A DNA stretch of 22,306 nt, from the NCBI RefSeq assembly GCF_000003605.2, contig NW_003151266.1, forward strand, positions 21,101 to 43,406, in the 5' to 3' direction. Every line of letters begins with the position of its first letter. Position 1 is the stretch's first letter. This document shows, in pieces, positions 1 to 8,912 of this stretch. A model generated the notes under the pieces. That model was not told the origin of the DNA. It did not search any database and was given only the letters and a program-made list of their open reading frames with translations. Made by a program: the position numbers and the translations under genes. The stretch is from Saccoglossus kowalevskii. Its lineage: Eukaryota > Hemichordata > Enteropneusta > Harrimaniidae.

Positions 1-1360
1 TACATCAGTTATCTATTTGACGTGCATGTTTTCCGTGCCCTTTGCCATCGATCGCAAAACATGTGCGTGTTGGAGCCGAAGCATTCACGTATAAGGGGCT
101 TGTTGTACAGCGAGGGAAATTGACAACACTGTTATCAAAACTAAGACATTGTGTCAACTCGTCGCTCAATAGTCGGGGCCGGTTTGTATGTTCAGTTGGT
201 TTGTGCTGTATGTGGACAGAAAACACAATCTGTCAACAAAAAGTCACGAACTGTGGCATTCTAAGTCCCCATTTATGTTGTGTCGGTTACGCTTCCATGG
301 CCAGTTACTGTACACCACCGTTAGTTTTAGTTTACGAGGACCATGCTAAACAGACGGAACGGTTACATAACCAATCGACAAGTTGTAACCACGTTCCCAC
401 GGCTAATACACAAATACAAACACGTCAGCCAAGCGATTACAAGGGTTTCAACTCATACTTATCAGTATTTTTACTATACAAACTGAGTTTGAGCTGATTT
501 TATTGACACAAGGAATCTTACATAAACGCAGGCATGTCATAAAAAGCGAGCTGTCAAACGACTACTATGGGCTGAAGACTATGGCCGTAACTGAGCCTCA
601 AACAGCAGTTTAACGATCAGTTCTAATAGTTGCAATGTAGTATCACCGGCCTGTAATATAAACTATTAACGTAATTATCACTTCATCTGCTACCGAATTA
701 AAATAATATTTGCGACATTGTAGTTAAAAACAACGATTAAAGAGAGCCATCCGAATTGCAACACTGTATGTGTGCGAGTAGTACGCGACCGCCGTGTTCG
801 ATGGGGCAGAACATATTGAAATCTCCAACGTTGATATTTAAGTAGGCGATTCGACCGTCCATAATGCCATCCCAACAGCATTACCCGACTAAAATATGTG
901 CTTTAATCTAGACGCTGCGCTGTATTTTGGGTCATTATGCCATCCCGTACAAACTAGCCTCTACAATTGAACCGGATTTAATCCCCTGGTTGCAAATAAG
1001 AATTCGGATTCTGTCGCCCGGGGCCAGACTAGTCCTTTATTTAATCCGCCTTGAAAGCTTCCACTGAAGGAAACTACACAATAATATGAACCTCACTACT
1101 TGCAGTAGTCACGTTTGTCGTAGTACCCCCTGTTTCCACCCGTTCCCGGACCTTGAGTTCAACACATATCTGCGCCATGTGTTTACTTCTTGTCATAACA
1201 AAACGATTCAATTCCCGGTCAGTGTGAACTTCTGTCATACTCCGATGTAATTAAAAATTCTAAACATTGTTTCCGATCGGATCCTTGCAACGGAAATTGC
1301 CGACTATTTCGTTTTTTTTTGGTTGTCAGTAGAGCTGCACCTGGGTTGGAAGACTTCACA
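1..1360. other. Non-repetitive, moderately GC-rich segment without a recognised gene
   Basis: This stretch is visibly richer in G+C and CpG than the DNA beyond about 4 kb and shows no copy of the dispersed repeats found there. The longest open frame is on the plus strand at 42-497 (151 codons, ATG start). Its product is Ser/Thr/Cys-rich, with no signal peptide, membrane segment or family motif I recognise. I see no convincing promoter, splice pair or polyadenylation site around it, so I do not call it a gene. A 10-base word, ATGCCATCCC, occurs twice (about 863 and 937) without other similarity. It could be unique intergenic DNA, an untranslated region or an intron. Confidence 0.5.
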
Positions 1361-1367
1361 CGACATT

Positions 1368-1388
1368 AAAAAAAAAAAAAAAAAAAAA
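1368..1388. repeat. A21 homopolymer tract
   Basis: Twenty-one consecutive A residues. Neither side shows a retrotransposed sequence with a target duplication that I can see, so this is best read as simple-sequence DNA rather than a retroposon tail. Confidence 0.9.
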
Positions 1389-2483
1389 TCAAACCACGAA
1401 CTATATGTAACGCAGTATTTTTATTGCAAATTACAAAGCAAATATCTTCCAACCTTTTTTTTTCAATTAAAATCAAGTCCAGGTGACGGGCGGGTGGCTT
1501 CAGCCACCAGGTACGAGACTATTATACTTGCCTATTGGAAATTCGTTAGAGATGGGAATTTTAGAACACATCGTCCTGTCAGCCAACTCAACAGTCAGAG
1601 GGTGTGGCTGAACTGATCAAAGAACGGCAGGGGATGATTCCATTTTTTTTTTCAAAGGTCGCTGGTATCGAAGATAAAACTATGGTATTCTTTGGTGCAC
1701 ATCAAAACAACTCGAGGTTTATTTTCTATGTGTCCACTGGGGCATTGTTCCCTTTCCCTTTCAGTCGCGTCTCATTAAAGTTCGAACTCTTCTACTTTTT
1801 TTATTGTAAGCACCGTTCCGTTGTGAACGGGGGACTCTAATTGCCCATCCTGGGTTAAGGTAGCCAGGTAAACAGAACAACACGTTCAATTCAGTCCAAA
1901 ATCTGCAGGATTGTTGACGGTTTTCTAACCCCTGCCAAGCCAGGGAGAAGCGACTACGTTTGTTTTTCATTACGTCTCCGGGGATAGCATTGAATACGGG
2001 ACCGGCCGGTCGGCTATCATCGGGAAGCCTTGACGATGTTTGTTTTAACATTAATAATTCCGATCAATTAATTTACTACAAATTAGTAGTATAGAAGTTT
2101 TCCTTAAAAAAGAATATTCAGATTGTACAACCCATTAAAATTGTACGGTTGAATAATTTTAATAAGCGTTTTCTAAGTTTTAACGATGTAGCAATTAACA
2201 CACCGGCTTTGATATATTATAACCATTCTTCTAATAACCATAAAAATGCCATTGTGTGGCTGTAGACCGTCTTTTTATCGATTTGTGTTTGGAATTACGT
2301 GTATTTGCACCGTGTGTGAAGAAGACTGGTATGGTATAGCTTTTAGGATGTTTTTGATCGTGTTGTTAGATAATCGTTTATCTCTCCATATTGTTATTCA
2401 TGTGTTGACACAAGGTATCAGCGAATGATTGTATCGGAAACACGACTGTCCGTGGCTATGGGTTTCACAGGATCGACGTTTCT
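1389..2483. other. Unique segment without recognised genes; small hairpin at 1493-1508
   Basis: No gene is recognised. Short open frames at 1604-1840 (+), 1761-2051 (-) and 2246-2428 (+) have no identifiable domain and overlap one another. The sequence GGTGGCTTCAGCCACC at 1493-1508 can form a 7-bp stem with a 2-base turn. The region from about 2050 to 2240 is AT-rich and the remainder is mixed in composition. Confidence 0.45.
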
Positions 2484-2500
2484 CCCCCCCCCCCCCCCCC
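2484..2500. repeat. C17 homopolymer tract
   Basis: Seventeen consecutive C residues on the plus strand. The G-rich complement could form quadruplex or triplex structures. Long C tracts are length-unstable and error-prone in sequencing, so the exact count is uncertain. Confidence 0.9.
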
Positions 2501-3536
2501 GATGCACGGACGATTTTTCACGAAGTTTGGGAAACTGATCCTCAACTTTGAAAATCGTGTTTATATGTGCATGTTTTTACAAGTATTTACGATTTACAGT
2601 TTATCTTATGGTGTTATCATTCAGGTTTCCGGTTCTATTCTGACGTAATTTTATCCTCGGAGCTCCCAGTTTTCCATCGCAGATAACGAGCACTAATATT
2701 TTCACGGGCCCCGGGGCCATTTTTAACCAACTGTTCACCGTTTTGTGAACTGAAGCCATGTGATCTGCGACCCATCATCTATCTATTGTGCACTTCTCTC
2801 ATCCAAGCCAGTTCATTATTGAGCTTTGTGTTGGCCATCTTTTGTCCATCTTCCATTACTTTTTAACGAATAGTTGTCGCAAACAACAAAATGTCTGTTC
2901 AAAAATTCGCCGGTCCTGTTCCGAACAACACACTTGCGGGAGATGACAGGCAAGCCATTAAAATAACTGACAATACGCGTTTTCTCTGTGTGCGCACCAG
3001 CCACCAGACGACCCCGACATACGACATTATTTGTCTTTTCAATCAAAATCAGCTTTAAAAAAAGTATAGCAATGCATCTGTGAAAATATGTCAACTCTGC
3101 TAAAAAAAAAAAACGAGTCATGGTCCGTCAACTGAACCATTTTGATTCTGTCAGCAAAACCACATTTGTTTGCGATCTGCGTCGTCATTAACTATTCGGT
3201 CTGACCTGGCAGGCTTCCTTGGCTGTTTACAAAAGCTGTCATCGCCCCGGTGAAAGTGTTAATTAGTGTGTAACCAAGACAACCTCTGCGGCCACATTTA
3301 GGTTCACAGCAAGACGTTACAGTTGACGTCGTTGGAAGCCATGGCTTCCATATTAGCAATTACTTCGCAATTCGAGTTCGCGCGGCACCAGTCAGACCCC
3401 CATCCGGTGAATCAGCCCTTGAACTTTTTAACTAGAGGGAAATCGACTCGCCGTGAATACTCGATGTATATGCCAACGTTTACTTTTCAATGAAAATAAA
3501 TAAATACTAAATACTACAAGAACTGAAGGAGCATTC
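2501..3536. other. Unique segment without recognised genes
   Basis: No gene is recognised. A 101-codon minus-strand open frame (2816-3121) has no family motif. A 12-bp GC palindrome, GGCCCCGGGGCC, lies at 2707-2718. AATAAA-like words at about 3496-3506 (within a run of aaata repeats) could serve as plus-strand polyadenylation signals, but there is no coding sequence upstream to attach them to. Confidence 0.4.
3333..3350. repeat. 18-bp perfect palindrome
   Basis: TGGAAGCCATGGCTTCCA reads identically on both strands, centred on CCATGG. It could be a dimeric protein binding site or chance. It has no second copy in the window. Confidence 0.8.
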
Positions 3537-3658
3537 GATCACGCAGACGACAGCATAGTGCATACGAAAAGATCACGCAGACGACAGCATAGTGCATACG
3601 AAAAGATCACGCAGACGACAGCATAGTGCATACGAAAAGATTGCGCAGACGACAGCAT
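3537..3658 (+). repeat. 34-bp minisatellite, 3.6 copies
   Basis: Three essentially identical 34-bp units (3537-3570, 3571-3604, 3605-3638) begin GATCACGCAGACGACAGCAT. They are followed by a partial fourth (3639-3658) that begins GATTGCGCAG, and a shorter CGCAGACGAC echo follows at about 3661-3670. The units are CpG-containing and nearly identical, which implies recent expansion. The open frames that run through this array on both strands are products of the repeat, not genes. Confidence 0.95.
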
Positions 3659-5159
3659 CTCGCAGACGACGTTTGGCAGCATATAACCTCGCGCATCATG
3701 ACCAAAACGAGACCTACAACACTAGACCAATAAATCCAAAAAAAAAAAAAAAAACGTTTAAAGAAAAAGAATCCTTCTAAACAACGAGCAACGGAGATAA
3801 ATGTCAACACTTGACTGACAAATGAAATTATGTTTTTGTTACAAACTCGATGACATTCTTTACGAAATCTGATATAGATGTGAAGTTGGCGGTCACCTGG
3901 TGTTCGTCTGCTTTCCCGTACTTGAATGCTTGTCATTTTAAAAGCACCCCAGTTCACGTACGTCCTACTTTTTCAAATGCATATTTATCGTATACGTGAT
4001 TTACCCATGCCATCACCAATGTGGTCTGTTTCGATGTGCAAAGTATCAAGTACTGGAGTACCAAGTTCGTTTTATTTTTATCTCCAGTATTTATTTAACT
4101 CTAATTTAAATATTATTTTAAATATGAGTTATTTCTATATTAGCAATTTAATGCCTGTTTGTATGTTTACGTAAATATTTTGTGTTGTTGCCATTTTGTA
4201 ATTGTGGGCAATTCTGTTCATATCGTGAATTTTAATCCTAGATAGTGTCTGGATGAGTGGGACCACCAATTTTTTTTTTTTTTGTCGTATCTTGTCTGTA
4301 TTATTTTTCGAGAATGTGCCATTTTTTTTTTTTTTTGTGCAACATCTAAAACGAGATTATTTTTCCGGGTGTTTAGCTTGAAATTTTTCTTGACAAATCT
4401 TTGAAAGTAAATGATGCTCACAAAAAGCTGTTCCTCTCCCAATTCTACTGAAAGTAAGTCTGAGCCTGAGAGTTTTTTTTTCAAAGTGATTTGTTGTAAA
4501 GGGGAATCGATGTCTTTGGGGGGCCAAAGGTCATGAATGAAACCAAATTGAAAACATGTTTGTTTGTTTTTATTTCAATTTACATTATGGGTTATCATAT
4601 GGTTACTGCTAACTATCAACAGCACATATCTGGATCATTCTCTGACCTTTGACCTCATCTGTTTTGAGGTCAGTCATCTACTTTACAGTTTTCACAAATT
4701 CATTTTTCTTTAATTTTCTTAGTTCATTTTTTTTTTGCAAATGTTTTTCATAGTGTAATTTTTTAGGGATTGAAGACAACCTGCAAAGACTCATGGGAAA
4801 TAAGCATTATCAAATGACGCGTATAACTAATAATAATAATTTGAAATAAGTTTAAATATTTTATAAATTTGCATAAAAAAACAGTTGTGCCTTCATGAAA
4901 TTCACTGTATGATTTATCATAACATTAACACTTTTAATTATTTTTAAAATAAACATAGTTGTTCGTATTACCTCGTTAAAGTTTAATGGTATGTACATTA
5001 CATAGATGTGTTTTACACTGTCACTTAATCTCAAAGTTTTTTTTTAAGTGTATAATTCGGTACCATTATTATGGCTAGTCACATTTAGTAATTCTCCTTT
5101 TTAGGAATAAAAAAATTCAATTGATGAAGGATTCTGGGTATGAATAAATTACTAATATG
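3659..5159. other. AT-rich gene-free segment with T-tracts
   Basis: The character of the DNA changes here: G+C and CpG drop and AT-rich runs dominate. Poly-A lies at about 3739-3754, and T tracts at about 4270-4283 and 4322-4336. Open frames at 3926-4174 (+) and 4218-4484 (-) are low-complexity and without recognisable domains. No MITE copy is seen, only receptor-like half sites, which are listed separately. Confidence 0.45.
4521..4672. promoter_or_regulatory. Candidate nuclear-receptor sites: DR1-like, perfect DR1 and a third half site
   Basis: GGGCCAAAGGTCA (4521-4533) differs by one base from a DR1 element. TGACCTTTGACCT (4643-4655) is the exact complement of AGGTCAAAGGTCA, the textbook DR1 site of RXR/PPAR/HNF4-type receptors. 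An inverted AGGTCA follows at 4667-4672, so GACCTCA and TGAGGTC can also pair as a short hairpin. That the motif matches is seen directly. That it is bound in vivo is inference only. Confidence 0.3.
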
Positions 5160-5275
5160 TTAACCTTTTTACCACCAGACGTCTCTTGTCCAAATTATTC
5201 AGCACTTTTTTCTCATATTGTTCAATAATTTCTCGAAATAAACCCTATTTTTGAAATAACATTTTGTGTCCTAAG
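5160..5275 (+). repeat. Dispersed repeat X, copy 1 (partial)
   Basis: The segment begins TTAACCTTTTTACCACCAGA and continues through a block resembling TTCAGCACTTTTTTC and TGTTCAATAATTTC. It aligns by eye with the complement of 11310-11502 and with 21598-21795. It starts at the same TTAA as those copies, and similarity fades after about 110 bp. X could be a degraded MITE or one end of a longer TTAA-targeting element. No partner inverted end was found. Confidence 0.6.
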
Positions 5276-5555
5276 AAAATCGTTTAAGCGTATAATTTAT
5301 CCACCAAACTTCATGTGTTTTTAATAAAACTGTGGTTTTTTTAGGCCAAATTCTGACGTAAGACAGGGCAACAACTTAAAATTGAAAAAAGATACTCACG
5401 AATCACTCATTGTTCAATATTCCAACGTAAACTCATTTATTGGTGAAGCATACGTCTTCTATTAAAAATGGTTTTTAGATATTTTTTAAAAATTTTACTG
5501 CATATTAATTAATATTGTGAACCACCATAGCTATATATATTCAAGTGCATTGTCA
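5276..5555. other. AT-rich gene-free segment
   Basis: No gene, inverted repeat or tandem array is seen. It may include the decayed remainder of repeat X. Confidence 0.4.
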
Positions 5556-5825
5556 TTAATTTTCAAAATTTGTTTTCTTAAATATTATAAACCAGTCTTG
5601 CGCCACACCCACCACCCCTAGATTTCCAATGGTTCCTTCCATCTGTGAATGAAACACATTCAAAGCTCCCATCTCCAGAATGCACTTGATTTTCTTTTTC
5701 AGATCAAAACTGGTGCAATAGATTCCCAAGTAATTCTGAAATCGAACAATTGTTGTTGTGCTGGAAAGCAGAACTGATTTATGCTGCAAAGGCAGTACTT
5801 TAGCAAGTTTGGGGTCAAAGGTCAA
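5556..5825 (-). CDS. Weak candidate exon or decayed ORF of unknown family
   Basis: This minus-strand open frame of 89 codons lies in a local island of higher G+C and balanced codon use (many GAG, CTG, GGA and ACC codons) within very AT-rich DNA. The peptide includes QHKSVLLSSTTTIVRFQNYL and, further on, KCILEMGALNVFHSQMEG. I do not recognise its family. There is no ATG at the start of the frame. Possible 3' splice sites precede CATAAATCAG (after TTTGCAG) and ATGGAAGG (after CATTCACAG), but no strong 5' splice site was found. Just upstream, another minus-strand frame reads NSLNWKKFFQSIDL and runs into this one after a one-base phase change, as a decayed gene would. It could be an exon, a processed pseudogene, an old transposon fragment or chance. 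Confidence 0.25.
   Translation of the reverse strand: MTFDPKLAKVLPLQHKSVLLSSTTTIVRFQNYLGIYCTSFDLKKKIKCILEMGALNVFHSQMEGTIGNLGVVGVAQDWFIIFKKTNFEN
5812..5824 (+). promoter_or_regulatory. Candidate DR1 nuclear-receptor site
   Basis: GGGTCAAAGGTCA matches the RGGTCA-A-RGGTCA consensus exactly. It lies at the edge of the minus-strand open frame described at 5556-5825, so it may be a by-product of coding sequence. Binding is not shown. Confidence 0.25.
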
Positions 5826-6037
5826 TTGACTGGAAGAACTTTTTCCAGTTCAATGAGTTCCCATTGCGTCTATTCACCTATAGAGCTTATATATCTTTGT
5901 CTTGTTTCAATGGTGGTCAATGTTTATTTTTTTTCTTTAAAAAACCCAACTAGTTTATCCCAGTTAGTGCTGTTTCGATTACAAAATGGCGTACTACCAA
6001 CTAGTTTCACCTTATTCATTCCTTTATATATTCCATA

Positions 6038-6830
6038 TACTGAAAAGTGTTTTATTTTCACTCAGAATTTAATTTCGCTGATGGAATGAATCAGTGCAAA
6101 TAAAATCCAGAGAAAATTCATTTTTAATACATTTTACATAACTAATTTTTTATAACTCATCAAAAATCAGTGAAAATAATGTTATACAAAACTGCCAAAA
6201 TGGCTTTCCAATGAAAAGTAATACCAGCTGTACTGTAAAGTGTTTTATTTTCACCCAGAATTTATTTACGCTACTTTCACTGATGAATGAATGAGTGCAC
6301 ATAAAATCCAGAGAAAACACATTTTTTCTTATATTTTACATTCAACTCATCCAAAATCAGTGAAAATAACGTTATACAAAACTGCCAAAATGGCTTTCCA
6401 ATGAAAATTAATACCAGCTGTACTGTAAAGTGCTTTATTTTCACCCAGAATTTATTTTTTAATTTAGCTATTTTCACTGATGGAATGAATGAGTGCACAT
6501 AAAATCCAGAAAAACACATTTTTTCATATATTTTACATTCAACTCATCCAAAATCAGTGAAAATAACGTTATACAAAACTGCCAAAATGGCTTTCCAATG
6601 AAAAGTAATACCAGCTGTACTGTAAAGTGTTTTATTTTCACCCAGAATTCATTTTCGCTATTTTCACTGATGGAATGAATGAGTCCAAATCAAATCCAGA
6701 GAAAATACATTTTTTACTATTTTTTTACATTCAACTGATCAAAAATCAGTGAAAATAAACTTTATACAAAACAACCAAAATGTCTTTCCATTGCAAATTA
6801 ATTCCAGCTAAAAAAAGATAATATACAGTA
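6038..6830 (+). mobile_element. Tc1/mariner-like MITE amplified into four head-to-tail units
   Basis: Four units, at 6038-6230, 6231-6420, 6421-6617 and 6618-6830, each begin TACTG followed by AAAGTG, a TTTATTTTCA block and CCAGAATTT (CTCAGAATTT in the first). Internal landmarks recur in order: GATGGAATGAATGAGTG, AAAATCCAGAGAAAA, CAAAAATCAGTGAAAATAA and TGGCTTTCCAATGAAAA. The whole unit aligns with the single MITE at 16407-16618. Units 1-3 stop at ATACCAGCTG and lack the outer right terminus. Only unit 4 runs on to a proper TACAGTA end. The array therefore looks like one inserted element whose body has been multiplied in tandem, an early stage of satellite formation. Short open frames inside it are incidental. 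Confidence 0.85.
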
Positions 6831-6999
6831 TGCTTCCAAACTTGTATGTATGATTTTCCAATCTAAAAATGAAACTCTTAAAAGATTGGTAATTTTCTCG
6901 CAAAATTGACTATGGTTCAAGTTCAAACCCGATCCCCCCAAAAAATTCAATAAAATCATCTCATTTTATCGCTGGATGGTTTCTTATTGATTTCTGATT
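6831..6999. other. AT-rich spacer
   Basis: Unique AT-rich sequence between the MITE array and the candidate exon. No canonical minus-strand AATAAA is evident downstream of the stop at 7000-7002. Confidence 0.4.
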
Positions 7000-7317
7000 C
7001 TATCTATGTATCAAGCACACTACACGCCATTTTGACACGTCCCGGGAGGGTTTTGAGAAGCACTCGGATATCGCAACTCGTGAAGTCTTATCCGGTGTGA
7101 AGAAACGACAGGGAAATTGGAACGGCATCTGAGGGTAACAAACCACGTTGCATAACTGACATCTATTCACAGTATTCTGAATCCAGGATATAGTGGCTTC
7201 CTCGGCAGGACAGCTGCATGACTCCCCGCTTGAAAGGATCATAACTACGTCTGGTAGCTGACAATGAAAGACGTTTTTGAAATATGACTCTTTATCATAA
7301 TAGATGGTGGTCAGCTT
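7000..7317 (-). CDS. Candidate terminal exon of unknown family
   Basis: A minus-strand open frame ends in TAG at 7000-7002 and stays open for more than 100 codons, in a segment clearly richer in G+C than its surroundings. A pyrimidine-rich stretch, TTATCCCTCACCTCCAAAG, directly precedes AAGCTGACC in frame, so a 3' splice site at 7318/7317 is plausible. No ATG lies near the start, which suits an internal or last exon better than a whole gene. The product is Cys-rich, with a CSCPAEEA segment and an NRCQLCNVVCYPQMPFQFPC segment. The spacing is compatible with a metal site, but I match it to no known finger. It has no signal peptide or membrane span. It could be the last exon of an unseen gene, a pseudogene, or chance in a GC-richer island. 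Confidence 0.3.
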   Translation of the reverse strand, partial: KLTTIYYDKESYFKNVFHCQLPDVVMILSSGESCSCPAEEATISWIQNTVNRCQLCNVVCYPQMPFQFPCRFFTPDKTSRVAISECFSKPSRDVSKWRVVCLIHR

Positions 7318-7322
7318 CTTTG

Positions 7323-7597
7323 GAGGTGAGGGATAACCCAATTTTTATGTTTTGGTTTGAGGGATTGGCCAATTATTTCATTGGAGCTGAGGGACTGACC
7401 AATTATTTCATTGGAGTTGAGTGATGGGCCAAGTATTTCATTGAAGTTGAGGGATGAACCAATTATTATTTTAGAGGGTTGCCCAACTATTCTGTTGGAT
7501 TTTAGATTTTAGGGATGGGCCATTTATTTTGTTGTTTGTGAGAGATTCACCATGAATTGTTTTAGTGGTGAGGGATGAACCATTCATTCCATAGGGG
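7323..7597. repeat. Degenerate 30-bp minisatellite
   Basis: Units of about 30 bp carry the core GAGGGATGGGCCAATTATTT and are clearest at 7359, 7389, 7419 and 7449. More diverged units follow to about 7597, including GTGAGGGATGAACCATTCAT. Divergence between units indicates an old array. It begins immediately upstream (minus sense) of the candidate exon, so its pyrimidine-rich complement would form that exon's supposed splice-acceptor tract. Confidence 0.8.
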
Positions 7598-8852
7598 AGG
7601 TTTCATCGTATACTTGTAGAAAGAGCTATACGTTTTCTCTCCTCTCTGTAATATATTGACGCTACACGAACAAGACAAAAAGCTATGAGAAATTGAATTC
7701 CCACCTGATGTCATTTCAACAAAAATGTTGTATTTTTACATTCATGTCACTTCATTATACTAGTACTTTGTTTGGCAAGACAAAACATGTTTAATCCAGT
7801 TTTTCTTCTATGTGTAGAAGTATTTTTTCAACTGAATTTGTTTGTGCAAATGTTTTCTATTTTTAGAATGTGATTGTCATGTTTGTTGTTGGTTGTCATG
7901 GCAATTCTTAGTTTGTTACTTGGGATGCAGGCAGGTAGATTAATCAATTACGGTATTACAGATTTGTCCCTGTTTAAACTATTAAGATCTTGTTTATAAT
8001 TTGACTTATTTTTTCCCGCCAAAATTTTTATGAAATTATAAATAAATTATGTGGGTTTAAAAATTTTTTGTACCACATCTTGTCTGTTTTTTATATATTT
8101 TTGTATAATTTTTTTTTTAATTTTTTTCCAAACTGCCATAAATTTCCATTTCCTACAGTTCCTGATTAATATATTTTTTTAAAAGATATTAATCAGTTGA
8201 TTTTGTGAAAAAAGTTTACTGAGTTTTTAAAAATATTCAATGTTTGCATGGAAATTTGAGTATATCATTTGGCAATGACATTCTGTTGACGCAAACATTT
8301 TTTTCTCAATCATCATCGCACTCCATATGTCTGGATGATATTGACAGAGAGCTTTTAAAGGTCACCTAAAGTTCATAGGTTAAAGGTCATTCAAAGTGCT
8401 TCTTTTTGAATGTCACATTGACCTATAGCAAAGGAGATCATTAGTATTCACGTGAGAAAATTTGTGTAAAGTGCTCAACCAAAACTGAATTTATTTTGCC
8501 CAACAATAATATTCTGAAGTTAAAATGAATAAAATTGAATAATCTTCTGTAATCGTCTGGCACTAAGTGGCAGCATTTTTTTCTTTTCACAAAATTGAGT
8601 ATAGTGATGTTTTCCTAAAATGCCCAATACTCTTCTATGTTTGCATAATGTTAGAGCGGGGTGTAATGAATCTAATGTCCATTTTTATGAAAATTGGTAA
8701 GATTCGTTAGACGAAATGTGTATTCAGCAACCCATGAAAAAAACTAATTTGAAACCTTTTGTACACTCTTTAGGTAAAAAATAAAACAAGGAAGGAATTA
8801 ATTTGTGATCATGTTCGTGAATTTGCATTTGGCATAGCAACTATATTCCTTG
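7598..8852. other. AT-rich gene-free segment
   Basis: No gene or array is recognised. It contains AT-rich runs around 8000-8200 and a 6-bp-stem hairpin, CTTCTATGTGTAGAAG, near 7807. The only structure worth naming is the half-site cluster at 8359-8389, listed separately. Confidence 0.4.
8359..8389 (+). promoter_or_regulatory. Cluster of four nuclear-receptor half sites
   Basis: AGGTCA (8359-8364), AGTTCA (8370-8375), AGGTTA (8377-8382) and AGGTCA (8384-8389) lie on one strand. The spacings are 5, 1 and 1 bases, giving a DR5 arrangement followed by two DR1 arrangements. An opposite-strand TGACCT follows within about 40 bases. DR5 is the classic retinoic-acid receptor spacing. Function is inferred from motif only. 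Confidence 0.3.
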
Positions 8853-8912
8853 TTAGGGTCACTAAATGACAGGGCATCGTGATTAGGGTCACTAAATGAC
8901 AGGGCACCGTGA
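8853..8912 (+). repeat. 30-bp direct tandem duplication
   Basis: Two adjacent 30-bp units begin TTAGGGTCACTAAATGACAG and differ by a single base (GCATCG versus GCACCG). This is a recent local duplication. Confidence 0.95.

Noticed and set aside
42-497. 151-codon plus-strand open frame, the longest in the window
   Set aside because: No recognisable domain, no supporting promoter or splice signals, and it lies in the GC-richer part, where open frames of this length arise more easily. A protein search or transcript would be needed to revive it.
1368-1388. Poly-A run as a retroposon tail
   Set aside because: No SINE- or LINE-like body upstream and no flanking duplication visible.
6277-6678. Open frames on both strands inside the tandem MITE units
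   Set aside because: They repeat with the units and encode no known domain. The element is non-autonomous.
6908-6945. GGTTCAAGTTCAAACCCGATCC, resembling a tRNA T-arm or B box
   Set aside because: No A box, anticodon arm or acceptor stem can be built around it.
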